Below are positions 35,832 to 43,799 of a stretch of DNA of 64,000 nt, piece by piece (positions within the stretch are counted from its first letter, which is position 1; every line of letters begins with the position of its first letter). The stretch covers positions 62,001 through 126,000 of the forward strand of contig NZ_LMKM01000002.1 in NCBI RefSeq assembly GCF_001421515.1. The letters are read 5' to 3'. Both the position numbers and the translations under genes were made by a program. The stretch is from Pedobacter sp. Leaf216 (GTDB lineage: Bacteria; Bacteroidota; Bacteroidia; Sphingobacteriales; Sphingobacteriaceae). The notes under the pieces were generated by a model. The model saw nothing but the letters and a program-made list of their open reading frames with translations. It searched no databases and was not told where the DNA came from.

Positions 35832-36210
35832 CCTGCTCCTCACATTACTTTACGCCTGTTCAAATGAGATAAAAAATAATGAGGATGTTAAGAAAAAAAA
35901 AGCTGATACCTGCAAATTTTATAGATACAATGCTGGTCAAATCATTTCGAATCTTGGCTGTAAAAACTGTCATATAAGAATGGCAATAGAAGAAAAAGAT
36001 GAATATGGGGCAATAACATTTATAGGCTTAGCTGCAATGGATAGCTTAAAAATTGTTGATTATGCTTTTACAAAAAAACACAAAGGCTGGTATAGTAAAA
36101 GTGGAACATTTAAGGGTTCCAAAATGGACACCTTAAGCGATTGCGAAATAAAAAGCGTAATTCGTTATATAAAAGATGCTGGCAGAGATATCCCAATGTC
36201 AAGCCAATAA
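35797..36210 (+). CDS. Monoheme cytochrome c-like lipoprotein, tandem copy 1
   Basis: The 137-residue protein has a lipoprotein signal (LLYAC) and a small class I cytochrome c-like domain. An AGQIISNLGC helix leads into the CKNCH heme motif (CxxCH). KMDTLSDCEIKSVIRYIKD at the C-terminus matches the Met-ligand/terminal-helix pattern of cytochromes c. Two extra cysteines (in ADTCKF and LSDCEI) are conserved in all five copies and may form a disulfide. It starts 35 bases inside the HExxH gene; copies 2-5 follow at constant 5-base gaps. A surface electron-transfer role is inferred from heme and lipid anchor; partners are unknown. Confidence 0.82.
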   Translation: MQLSIIKLSLGSLLLTLLYACSNEIKNNEDVKKKKADTCKFYRYNAGQIISNLGCKNCHIRMAIEEKDEYGAITFIGLAAMDSLKIVDYAFTKKHKGWYSKSGTFKGSKMDTLSDCEIKSVIRYIKDAGRDIPMSSQ

Positions 36211-36215
36211 CGAAT

Positions 36216-36638
36216 ATGGTTTTAAACATAACAAAGCTAAGTTTAGGTAGCTTATTAATGCCTATGATTATATCATGTAATAATCAGTCTGAACATAATG
36301 CCAATGCTGTCATCGTTAATAAAAAGCTTAAGGATACCTGTAAATATCAAGCTTATGATGCACATCAAATTATATCAAATCTTAGTTGTAAATCCTGCCA
36401 TTTATCTCCCGATATAGAAATAGAAGATGATAGAGGTTGGCCGACGTTCCGCGGATTAGCTAATATGGATAGTTTAAAACTTGTTGATTATGTATTCACT
36501 AAAAAACATCAAGATTCATATAGTAAAAACGGGGCATTTAAAACAAATATTATGGATACCTTGAATGATTGCCAAATAAAAAGTGTAATCCGCTACATAA
36601 AAGATTCTGGAAGAGATATTGCTGTACCTACTCAATAA
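36216..36638 (+). CDS. Monoheme cytochrome c-like lipoprotein, tandem copy 2
   Basis: The 140-residue paralogue starts at ATG 36216, homologous to the start of copy 1 (MVLNITKLSLGSLL); the in-frame upstream ATG lies inside copy 1 and is rejected. The lipobox is IISC, the heme motif CKSCH, and the C-terminal helix has MDTLNDCQIKSVIRYIKDSG. It shares HLSPDIEIEDDRGWPTFRGL with copy 3 (HLSPNLQIKDDRGWPTFRGL), so copies 2 and 3 are closest to each other in the middle region. KNGAFKTNIMDT retains the putative Met ligand although the preceding lysine is replaced. Confidence 0.82.
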   Translation: MVLNITKLSLGSLLMPMIISCNNQSEHNANAVIVNKKLKDTCKYQAYDAHQIISNLSCKSCHLSPDIEIEDDRGWPTFRGLANMDSLKLVDYVFTKKHQDSYSKNGAFKTNIMDTLNDCQIKSVIRYIKDSGRDIAVPTQ

Positions 36639-36643
36639 TAATT

Positions 36644-37060
36644 ATGGTTTTAAAAACAATAAAGCTAAGTTTAGGTAGTTTATTGGTTCTTTCATTCTAT
36701 GCTTGCAAGAACTCACCAAAAAAAATTAATAGCATAACTCAAATAAAATCGATTGACACTTGTCGTTATTATAGATACGATGCTGGTCAAATTGTGTCAA
36801 ATCTTAGCTGTAAATTTTGTCATTTATCACCTAATCTACAAATTAAAGATGATAGAGGCTGGCCAACATTTCGAGGCTTAGCTGCTATAGACAGCTTGGA
36901 ACTTATAAATTATGTATTTACCAAAAAACACAAAGGATGGTTTAGTAAGGTTGGGCCGTACAAAGCGGCAAAAATGGATACCTTAAGCAATTGCGAAATA
37001 AAAAGCGTAATTCGTTATATAAAAGATTTTGGCAGAGATATCCCAATGTCAAGCCAATAA
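36644..37060 (+). CDS. Monoheme cytochrome c-like lipoprotein, tandem copy 3
   Basis: The 138-residue paralogue has lipobox FYAC and heme motif CKFCH. The GWPTFRGLAAIDSLELINYVF block is as in copy 2. Its 3' end (KSVIRYIKDFGRDIPMSSQ and the following TAACGAATATGG) is nearly identical at DNA level to the end of copy 1, so its middle and end have different closest relatives within the array. The five-base spacer to copy 4 is the same as elsewhere in the array. Confidence 0.82.
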   Translation: MVLKTIKLSLGSLLVLSFYACKNSPKKINSITQIKSIDTCRYYRYDAGQIVSNLSCKFCHLSPNLQIKDDRGWPTFRGLAAIDSLELINYVFTKKHKGWFSKVGPYKAAKMDTLSNCEIKSVIRYIKDFGRDIPMSSQ

Positions 37061-37065
37061 CGAAT

Positions 37066-37485
37066 ATGGTTTTAAATATAATAAAGCTAAGTTTCGTTGT
37101 TTTATTGCTAGTTTCAACTCTATCATGCACAACTAAACCTAAAAAGACTAAAAATGTAGCTTTCACAAAAAAAGTGATTGATAACTGTAGATATTCCGCA
37201 TACGATGCTCACCAAATTGTCTCTAATCTTGGTTGTTGGAACTGTCACTTAAGAATTTTACCTGAGCAAAAAGATGAGCGTGGATGGGCCACTTTTAATG
37301 ATTTAGCAAAAATGGATAGCCTAAAGCTTGTAACTTATACTTTTGAAAAAAACCACAAAGGCTGGTTTAGTAAGACTGGTCCATATAACGACGCAAAAAT
37401 GGACACCTTAAGCGATTGCCAAATAAAAAGCGTAATCCGCTACATAAAAGATACTGGAAGAGATATCCCAATGTCAAGCCAATAA
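37066..37485 (+). CDS. Monoheme cytochrome c-like lipoprotein, tandem copy 4
   Basis: The 139-residue paralogue has lipobox TLSC and heme motif CWNCH, the only copy with Trp after the first heme cysteine. The N-terminus and spacer after the signal (TTKPKKTKNVAFTKKVIDNC) differ from the others. The C-terminal half keeps HKGWFSKTGPY, KMDTLSDCQIKSVIRYIKD and the GRDIPMSSQ ending. It starts five bases after copy 3. Confidence 0.82.
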   Translation: MVLNIIKLSFVVLLLVSTLSCTTKPKKTKNVAFTKKVIDNCRYSAYDAHQIVSNLGCWNCHLRILPEQKDERGWATFNDLAKMDSLKLVTYTFEKNHKGWFSKTGPYNDAKMDTLSDCQIKSVIRYIKDTGRDIPMSSQ

Positions 37486-37490
37486 TTGAT

Positions 37491-37895
37491 ATGGTTTCAA
37501 ATATAACAAAGCTAATTGCAGGTATTCTACTCCTCTCATTGGCTCTTGCCTGTTCAAATGGGATAAAAAATAATAAGGATGTTAAGAAAAAAAAAGCTGA
37601 TACCTGTAAATATTATAAATACGATGCTCATCGAATAGTTTCTAACTTGGGTTGCCATAACTGCCATGTCCCTTATGGCGATAGAATGGATAAAAATATA
37701 TTTACTTTCCAAGAAATATCTAATATGGATAGCTTAAAACTAATTGATTATGCTTTTACAAAAAAGCACAAAGGCTGGTATAGTAAAAGTGGAACATTTA
37801 AGGGTTCCAAAATGGACACCTTAAGCGATTGCGAAATAAAAAGCGTAATCCGCTATATAAAAGATGCAGGCAGAGCTATTCCTTCTGCACACTAA
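37491..37895 (+). CDS. Monoheme cytochrome c-like lipoprotein, tandem copy 5
   Basis: The 134-residue paralogue has lipobox ALAC and heme motif CHNCH. The linker after the signal (SNGIKNNKDVKKKKADTC) and the C-terminal segment (HKGWYSKSGTFKGSKMDTLSD) are almost identical to copy 1 in both protein and DNA, although copies 2-4 lie between them. The region just after the heme (VPYGDRMDKNIFTFQEISN) is unique, and the tail differs (GRAIPSAH). This mosaic pattern suggests gene conversion between the first and last copies. Confidence 0.82.
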   Translation: MVSNITKLIAGILLLSLALACSNGIKNNKDVKKKKADTCKYYKYDAHRIVSNLGCHNCHVPYGDRMDKNIFTFQEISNMDSLKLIDYAFTKKHKGWYSKSGTFKGSKMDTLSDCEIKSVIRYIKDAGRAIPSAH

Positions 37896-38067
37896 ATAAT
37901 TTGCAGATATATCCTAAAATCTACGCGAAAACAGATATACCATATAGATTCTCTGTTCGTCATTGTTTACAACTGGAAGCACAAATTTACTTGATGCAAA
38001 GGTTTAATAGAAGTAAAGAAATTATTGCAATCATGAAATTCTACAATTAATTTTTATATTTAATCCC

Positions 38068-38931
38068 ATGATACTTGTTGCAGATAGTGGCTCATCAAAA
38101 ACCGATTGGATGGGCTATCATAATGGCGAAACCATTAAATTTAGCACGCCTGGAATAAACCCTTATTTCTTAAGTGAGCAAGAAATTACCAAACTGATTT
38201 CTAAAAATGAATCATTGTTCCAATACGCAGAAGAAGTAAAGGAAATTTATTTTTTTGGTGCCGGCTGTTCTTCGCCAGATAAACATGAAGTGGTTTCAAA
38301 TGGCCTATCAGCTGTTTTCGAAAATGCCTTTATTTCTGTAGATCACGATCTTTTAGGTTCAGTTTATGCCACTTGCGGTAACGCCGAGGGTTTAAACTGT
38401 ATTTTGGGTACCGGTTCGAACATTTGTTATTTCGATGGAAAGAAAATTCACGACGGTCACCATGGTTTAGGTTATGTACTGGGCGACGAAGGTTCGGGTA
38501 CTTTTTTCGGAAAAAAGGTACTGCTCAGTTATCTTTACAACAAAATGCCTCCTAATTTAGCAGCAGAGTTTAAAAAAACTTTTCCAGCAGAAAAAGAGCA
38601 GATTATCACAAACGTATACCAAAAACCTTTTCCGAATATATATTTAGCAGGCTTTAGCCGTTTTATGGCCAACCATAAAGACCACCCGTTTATTCAGGAA
38701 ATTTTAAAAACAGGCTTTCAGGAGTTTGTTGATACCAATGTTAAAGATTACCCTAAACATAAAAATGTTCCCTGCCATTTTGTTGGTTCTATCGCATATT
38801 ATTACCAGGAAACATTAATTTCTGTATTAATTGAAAATGGTATTGAGCCCGGAAAAATCCTGCAAAAACCAATCGAAGAGCTATTCAATTTTATACTGAA
38901 TAAAGAAGGTATAGTACAACAGGCAAGTTAA
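38068..38931 (+). CDS. BadF/BadG/BcrA/BcrD-type ATPase, N-acetylglucosamine kinase-like
   Basis: The 287-residue ASKHA-fold protein has phosphate-1 motif VADSGSSKTDW (residues 4-14), phosphate-2 region ILGTGSNICYFDG (about 112-124) and GLGYVLGDEGSGTFFGKK (about 131-148), which is typical of Bacteroidota N-acetylglucosamine/MurNAc kinase-like proteins. It probably phosphorylates an amino sugar released in cell-wall recycling; the substrate is inferred from family only. It stands alone after the cytochrome array, on the same strand, 172 bases downstream. Confidence 0.85.
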   Translation: MILVADSGSSKTDWMGYHNGETIKFSTPGINPYFLSEQEITKLISKNESLFQYAEEVKEIYFFGAGCSSPDKHEVVSNGLSAVFENAFISVDHDLLGSVYATCGNAEGLNCILGTGSNICYFDGKKIHDGHHGLGYVLGDEGSGTFFGKKVLLSYLYNKMPPNLAAEFKKTFPAEKEQIITNVYQKPFPNIYLAGFSRFMANHKDHPFIQEILKTGFQEFVDTNVKDYPKHKNVPCHFVGSIAYYYQETLISVLIENGIEPGKILQKPIEELFNFILNKEGIVQQAS

Positions 38932-39048
38932 ATTAGAAATCTATTTTTTCGGCAATTATAAATTTATTGTTAAAATATTCTTAAGATTGTAAACATAACA
39001 ACACAAACTTTTGTTATTATTTTAACAGCATACAAATTGCTCACACAT

Positions 39049-39441
39049 ATGAAGAGAATACTGGTAGTAGATGATGATATTGAGGTTTTAGAAACCATAC
39101 AATTGATACTGGAAATCGGAGGTTTTAAGGTTTCGGCACTTAATGATGGCGAAGAAGTTTTTAACAGGATCGAGAGTTTTAATCCAGATTTAATTCTACT
39201 TGATATTTCTCTTGGCCATATTGACGGACGTGTTTTATGTGAACAGTTAAAATCAATAGAAAGCACATCGAAAATTCCAATTCTGTTGATTTCCGGCTTA
39301 TATGATCCAAAAGATTTTACAACCCTAAATTATGGTCAGGATGATTTTTTATCAAAACCTTTCCAAATGGATGTATTGCTTAAAAAAATCACTAAAATTC
39401 TTTCTCTAGAAGAAGATAAACCAAGTTTTCATCTGAATTAA
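39049..39441 (+). CDS. Stand-alone response regulator receiver protein
   Basis: The 130-residue single REC domain opens with KRILVVDDDIEVLE (acidic cluster D8-D10). The phospho-acceptor is D52 in LILLDISLG, followed by the conserved Ser/Thr (LLISG) and Lys (FLSKPF) positions. There is no output domain, so it resembles CheY-like adaptors or a partner of a hybrid kinase encoded elsewhere. The ATG at 39049 is preferred over an upstream TTG at 39037. No histidine kinase gene is adjacent, and a terminator follows. Confidence 0.88.
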   Translation: MKRILVVDDDIEVLETIQLILEIGGFKVSALNDGEEVFNRIESFNPDLILLDISLGHIDGRVLCEQLKSIESTSKIPILLISGLYDPKDFTTLNYGQDDFLSKPFQMDVLLKKITKILSLEEDKPSFHLN

Positions 39442-39463
39442 TCGTAATTCAACCAAAATACAT

Positions 39464-39502
39464 AGCCAGGCAGACCATAAATCTCTCTGGCTTTTTTTTT
39501 TA
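39464..39502 (+). terminator. Terminator after the receiver-protein gene
   Basis: AGCCAG (39464-39469) pairs with CTGGCT (39487-39492) around an A/T-rich loop and is followed by ten or more Ts. Confidence 0.7.
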
Positions 39503-39530
39503 CATATATCTATTTTCTAAAATAAACACA

Positions 39531-40268
39531 ATGGCACCAAGTGAAACATGGTTAAAAACCTGGAACGAAAAACGTAATTTATTAACCTGTCCAAACAACC
39601 TAAACGATTATTTTGAAGAAACAAGAGTAGCCGGTAAAGAAATCGACCACCTTGAACTGGGCAGTGTTTCCATCCCAACGGGAGAAATTTTGGTTCGTGA
39701 TCCATTGGTGTATATCCAAAAAGATGCGGAACCCTACACCATAAAGGTTCCTGTAGGTGAATTTCCAGTAACGGCTGCCGTGATAGTTCCTGATGGCGAA
39801 GATTGTGCCCGTTATGCGGCTGTTAAAGTGCAATTTACGGCTTATGATGCCATACGTTTTGAAGAAGCGCTAATTGGCACGGAAGACCTGGTTGATTTTA
39901 ATGAAGGTGAGTTTTTCGGATTTAATGTTGATGCAGGTTTGGCTTGTGTTTTGGACAAAGAAACTTTGAAACATTTTTGCGCTTTTCAAGATAAGTTTCA
40001 TAACGAAAATCTTGGCAAAAACCTTTACGATGATTATTTCGCACTGCTTTTTGCTGCTAATTATGCCGAAAACCCGATTTATCAACGAGAAGACGGAGAT
40101 TGGATCAATTGGAAAATCCCAGGAACAGATTATCATATTCCATTTTTTCAAAGTGGCTTTGGTGATGGTACCTACCCTGTTTATTATGGTTTTGATATTG
40201 AAGGCAATGTATGCTCGTTGATTATCCAGTTTATTGATATTGAGTTGGCTTATACTGAGGAAGAGTAA
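39531..40268 (+). CDS. DUF4241 family protein
   Basis: The 245-residue soluble protein matches my recollection of DUF4241: a central LELGSVSIPTGEILVRDPLVYI region (about 41-62), VGEFPVTAAVIVPDG, and a C-terminal FQSGFGDGTYPVYYGFDIEGNVCSLIIQFI block (about 205-235). There is no signal peptide and no catalytic motif that I recognise. It stands alone, immediately after a terminator. The function is unknown to me. Confidence 0.8.
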   Translation: MAPSETWLKTWNEKRNLLTCPNNLNDYFEETRVAGKEIDHLELGSVSIPTGEILVRDPLVYIQKDAEPYTIKVPVGEFPVTAAVIVPDGEDCARYAAVKVQFTAYDAIRFEEALIGTEDLVDFNEGEFFGFNVDAGLACVLDKETLKHFCAFQDKFHNENLGKNLYDDYFALLFAANYAENPIYQREDGDWINWKIPGTDYHIPFFQSGFGDGTYPVYYGFDIEGNVCSLIIQFIDIELAYTEEE

Positions 40269-40878
40269 ATTACGATTACTAATGATGGTATGTGCGGCAA
40301 TATCATTAAGTTAAGCCTTGCAAAAACAAAAAAATAATTTAACCACATATTGGAAGGATGCGCACAGATATGAAAATCTGTGTGCATCTGTGTACATCAT
40401 AGGTTGAAATCCTTTAACCTTTTGGGCCTTGTTATGTGAACACAGATCATGGATTTTGAATCGACTACTGAGAAAAAGTCTTCGGCTCCGCTACCATATA
40501 AGTTATACCTCAGGATGATAGCCAAAAAGGAAAATACGCAGAGAAGACAAAATAAATTTTCCGTGATTTCAGTGTTTCCGTGGCAAACGCAATAAAAACA
40601 CACATTAAGTGGCTGTGGTTAACTCATGTAAGATCCTGAAACAAGTTCAGGAAGACGCATGAGATGAAGCTCCTTCGCTTCGTCGGCTGAAAAAGCCTTC
40701 TCGCCATGACGATGCCCATAGGATATTCATTCTTTAAAATTATGTAATAGAAATACTGTCATTGCTTTCTAGCTACAGTATCAAAAGATGACGAACCCTG
40801 CGGCTGTCATTTTGGCAAACAAATCCTTTTGGAACAACCCTTGATATGCAGCATATAGATTAAACAATTTATTTACAT
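40269..40878. other. 610-base gene-free spacer with dispersed repeats
   Basis: No credible gene is present. The segment around 40360-40400 (CACAGATATGAAAATCTGTG, palindromic) and 40555-40600 (CCGTGATTTCAGTGTTTCCG) consists of words often seen in non-coding bacterial repeats. 40621-40715 is a REP-like repeat. The last 60 bases before htpG are A/T-rich without a full consensus promoter. Confidence 0.6.
40621..40715. repeat. Dispersed REPIN-like repeat
   Basis: It contains the hairpin CCTGAA...TTCAGG, then GCTTCGTCGGCTGAAAAAGCC and CATGACGATG. Its reverse complement matches the repeat at 1010-1040 (GGCTTTTTCAGCCGACGAAGC). Confidence 0.6.
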
Positions 40879-42765
40879 ATGAGCATACAGGAAAAAGGAA
40901 ATATTTCGATACATACCGAGAATATTTTCCCGATAATTAAGAAGTTTTTATACTCTGATAACGAAATTTTTCTTCGTGAGTTGGTTTCTAACGCAGTAGA
41001 TGCAGTTCAGAAAATTAAAAGACTAGGTTCATTAGGTCAGTTTAACGGAGAAGTTGGCCAACCATTGGTACAAGTTGCCGTTGATAAAGACGCAAAAACC
41101 ATTACCATTAGTGATAACGGTTTGGGAATGACTGCCGAGGAGATTAAGAAATACATCAACCAGGTTGCATTTTCTGGCGCAAGTGAGTTTGTTGAGAAAT
41201 TTAAAGATGCTAAAGATGCCAACGAAATCATCGGTAAATTCGGTTTAGGTTTTTACTCTGCTTTTATGGTGGCCGATTTAGTAGAAATTCAAACTTTATC
41301 TTACCAGGATGGTGCAGAACCTGCACGTTGGGTTTGCGATGGCAGTACAGAATTCGAAATTACCGAAGGCACTAAAACTACCCGAGGTACCGATATTATC
41401 CTTCACGTGAATAAAGATTCTGAAGAATTTTTAGCAGAAAGCAAACTTCAGGAAATATTAGATAAATACGCTAAATTTTTACCTGTTCCAATTAAATTTG
41501 GCACTAAAACAGAATCTGTTGAAGATGGTGTTGATGAAGAAGGTAAAGCTAAATTTAGTGATGTAGAAGTTGATAACATCATCAATACCACTAACCCAAT
41601 CTGGACCAAAGCTCCTGCAGATTTGTCAGACGAGGATTATTTAAGTTTTTACCGTGAGTTGTATCCATTTAGCGAAGAACCTTTGTTTTGGATTCATTTA
41701 AATGTTGATTATCCTTTTAATTTAACGGGCGTATTGTATTTCCCTAAGTTGAAAAACGACTTTGAAATGCAGCGTAATAAAATCAAATTATATTCACGCC
41801 AGGTATTTATTACCGATGAGGTTAAAGATATTGTACCAGAATTCTTGATGCTTTTACATGGTGTAATCGATTCACCTGATATTCCTTTAAACGTATCGCG
41901 TAGTTTCCTACAGGCTGATAGCAATGTTAAAAAAATCAATAACTACATCACTAAAAAGGTTGCTGATAAATTAGCGGAGTTATTTGCGAAAGACCGTAAA
42001 GCATACGAGGATAAATGGAAAGACATTGGTTTATTTGTAAAATACGGAATGATTAGTGAGGAGAAATTTTACGATAAAGCAAAAGATTTTGCTTTGGTTG
42101 GAAACACTAAAAACGAGCTTTTCACTTTACCAGAGTATAAAGAGAAGGTTACTGCATTACAAACAGATAAAAACGGCTCAGTAGTTTATCTGTACACTAA
42201 CGATGCTGCTAAACAAGATGCGTTTATCCAATCGGCCAACAAAAAAGATTACGATGTTTTAGTATTGGATTCGCCAATTGATAATCACTTTATTAATCAA
42301 TTGGAGCAAAAACTAGAAAAAACATCAATTAAACGTGTTGATTCGAGCGTTGCAGATAAACTGATTGAAAAAGATGAGCAAAACGAGCATGTTTTAACTG
42401 AAGATCAGGTGAAGGAAGTAACTGCAATTTTCGAAAAAGCCATTACCAAACCAGGTATGCAGGTAGAAATTGTAGCTTTACACCCTGAAGAATTGCCTGT
42501 TACCATTACCATGGATGAGTTTATGCGCCGCATGAAAGATATGGCTGCAATGGGTGGTGGTATGGGCTTTTATGGGCAAATGCCAGACAGCTACAAGGTT
42601 GCCATTAACGGAAACCACAAGTTGATCACCAAGATTTTGGCATCTGATGAGGCTGAGCAAAGTACACTGGCTAAACAAGCGGTAGATTTAGCACTATTGG
42701 CACAAGGAATGTTAACAGGAGCTGAATTAACAGCCTTTGTAAGCAGAAGTGTAGCACTTATTTAA
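40879..42765 (+). CDS. htpG: Molecular chaperone HtpG (Hsp90)
   Basis: The 628-residue Hsp90 homologue has an N-terminal GHKL ATPase domain with FLRELVSNAVDAVQKI (about 31-46), DNGLGM and GKFGLGFYSAFMVAD motifs. The middle domain contains YPFSEEPLFWIHLNVDYPFN and NVSRSFLQADSNVKKI, and a C-terminal dimerisation domain follows. There is no acidic linker or MEEVD tail, as expected in bacteria. It is an ATP-dependent cytosolic folding chaperone. The gene is monocistronic and closed by a strong terminator. Confidence 0.96.
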   Translation: MSIQEKGNISIHTENIFPIIKKFLYSDNEIFLRELVSNAVDAVQKIKRLGSLGQFNGEVGQPLVQVAVDKDAKTITISDNGLGMTAEEIKKYINQVAFSGASEFVEKFKDAKDANEIIGKFGLGFYSAFMVADLVEIQTLSYQDGAEPARWVCDGSTEFEITEGTKTTRGTDIILHVNKDSEEFLAESKLQEILDKYAKFLPVPIKFGTKTESVEDGVDEEGKAKFSDVEVDNIINTTNPIWTKAPADLSDEDYLSFYRELYPFSEEPLFWIHLNVDYPFNLTGVLYFPKLKNDFEMQRNKIKLYSRQVFITDEVKDIVPEFLMLLHGVIDSPDIPLNVSRSFLQADSNVKKINNYITKKVADKLAELFAKDRKAYEDKWKDIGLFVKYGMISEEKFYDKAKDFALVGNTKNELFTLPEYKEKVTALQTDKNGSVVYLYTNDAAKQDAFIQSANKKDYDVLVLDSPIDNHFINQLEQKLEKTSIKRVDSSVADKLIEKDEQNEHVLTEDQVKEVTAIFEKAITKPGMQVEIVALHPEELPVTITMDEFMRRMKDMAAMGGGMGFYGQMPDSYKVAINGNHKLITKILASDEAEQSTLAKQAVDLALLAQGMLTGAELTAFVSRSVALI

Positions 42766-42786
42766 GCAATATTATATCATTACAAT

Positions 42787-42826
42787 AAAGGGAGAAACCA
42801 ATGCGGTTTCTCCCTTTTGTTTTTAA
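42787..42826 (+). terminator. htpG terminator
   Basis: AAAGGGAGAAACC and GGTTTCTCCCTTT form a 13-bp stem with a 5-base loop followed by TTGTTTTT, 22 bases after the htpG stop. Confidence 0.88.
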
Positions 42827-42838
42827 GGCCGGACATAA

Positions 42839-42866
42839 AAAAAGTCCCGATTGGATCGGAACTTTT
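42839..42866 (-). terminator. Terminator of the convergent HsdR-N-like unit
   Basis: AAAAGTCCCGAT and ATCGGAACTTTT pair with one mismatch around a 3-base loop. The A run on the plus strand becomes a U run in minus-strand transcripts ending here. Confidence 0.6.
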
Positions 42867-42910
42867 AGGTAAGAATTTTCGGGAACTCTTAGATTAAAAT
42901 TAATATATTT

Positions 42911-43405
42911 TTAGCTTGCTAATGGCGTTTGTTTCTGATCTACGTTAAAATAATCTTTATGTTCTTCGATCATTTTAGCAATTGTAGCAGCTTTGGTATC
43001 CGTTATTTTAAATTCGAACAAAGGCTCTTGATTTTTCTTTGATCTCACCATTTTCTCTGTGTAAAAGCGGTAAACAAGGCCATTTGTTAATAAACCGTAT
43101 TTAGCTTTTGTTTTACGGAAATACTTAGATAAACGTGAATCATGGATATCTAAATTTTCGTTGTGGTGTTTGCATTCAACTAAAATTGTTGGCTCACCAT
43201 CTTTCATAATGGTGTAATCTACTTTTTTACTTTTTTTAACTCCAAAATCTAATACAGCTTCAGATTGAACTTCAGATGCATCGAATCCTAAAATTTGGAT
43301 AAAAGGCATTACGAGTGCATTCCTTGTCAGATCTTCAGATTGAACCTGTGGAAGCATTTTCTTGATTCTTACGGCAAATTGCCCGATTTCGTCTTTTAAT
43401 TCCAT
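42911..43405 (-). CDS. Stand-alone HsdR N-terminal-like (PD-(D/E)XK) domain protein
   Basis: The 164-residue protein resembles the N-terminal nuclease domain of type I restriction R subunits: an LPQVQSEDLTRNALVMPFIQILGFD helix pair, then KVDYTIMKDGEPTILVECKHHN, giving the D...ExK core of the PD-(D/E)XK fold, then YFRKTKAKYGLLTNGLVYRFY. There is no helicase, specificity or methylase gene nearby, so this is not a complete restriction system. It is second in a two-gene minus-strand unit, 19 bases after the 124-residue gene. Role unknown; nuclease activity is inferred only from the motif. Confidence 0.75.
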   Translation of the reverse strand: MELKDEIGQFAVRIKKMLPQVQSEDLTRNALVMPFIQILGFDASEVQSEAVLDFGVKKSKKVDYTIMKDGEPTILVECKHHNENLDIHDSRLSKYFRKTKAKYGLLTNGLVYRFYTEKMVRSKKNQEPLFEFKITDTKAATIAKMIEEHKDYFNVDQKQTPLAS

Positions 43406-43424
43406 GATATATCTTTATAGATGG

Positions 43425-43799
43425 TTAGTTTTTTAAGTTATATTGATTGAATACAGAATTTGCTGTAGTGATAATCCTGTCTAAACTTTGTTTATCAAAA
43501 AAGTTCCTGTTTAACATATCCACCATGTAAGTCAATTTGTTGATATCTGTTGAATTCATGGTAAAATGAAAGCTTTTTAAACCGTCTTTAATGGCTTGCT
43601 GAACAAAATTGCGAACAACTAAAAAAGATTTTCTGAAGGCATAATCACCATCAAGTTTTCCTTTAACCAATGCAGGTAGATCAAGATTGCTATATTCATT
43701 TTGCATTCTCTGGTACATATCTGCGTTGATTCCGTTATTTTTAAGAATCCCTTTGTAGTAGATTTTATTTAGCAAGTATTCGTATTCGTTGTGTTTCAT
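43425..43799 (-). CDS. Small helical protein of unknown function
   Basis: The 124-residue, mostly alpha-helical protein has no signal peptide or membrane segment. I do not recognise the family. It is Asn/Lys/Tyr-rich, with heptad-like hydrophobic spacing in LVVRNFVQQAIKDGLKSFHFTM and NKLTYMVDMLNRNFFDKQ. It lies directly upstream of the HsdR-N-like gene on the same strand, so the two probably act together. Confidence 0.65.
   Translation of the reverse strand: MKHNEYEYLLNKIYYKGILKNNGINADMYQRMQNEYSNLDLPALVKGKLDGDYAFRKSFLVVRNFVQQAIKDGLKSFHFTMNSTDINKLTYMVDMLNRNFFDKQSLDRIITTANSVFNQYNLKN

Noticed and set aside
36141..37490. Extended N-termini (about 25 residues, MRNKKRNSLYKR-type) on cytochrome copies 2-5
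   Set aside because: These codons are the previous gene's 3' end read in another frame. The ATG just before each lipoprotein signal matches the start of copy 1.
37829..38050. 73-codon ORF after the cytochrome array
   Set aside because: It begins in the alternative frame of copy 5 and runs into the spacer, with no sixth signal peptide or heme motif.
40397..40603. 68-codon minus-strand ORF in the pre-htpG spacer
   Set aside because: It is translated from common non-coding repeat words, is Cys/Phe-rich without pattern, and matches no family I know.
42911..43405. Complete type I restriction-modification system
   Set aside because: Only an HsdR-N-like domain is present. Flanking genes are htpG and a small helical protein, and no HsdM or HsdS is seen.
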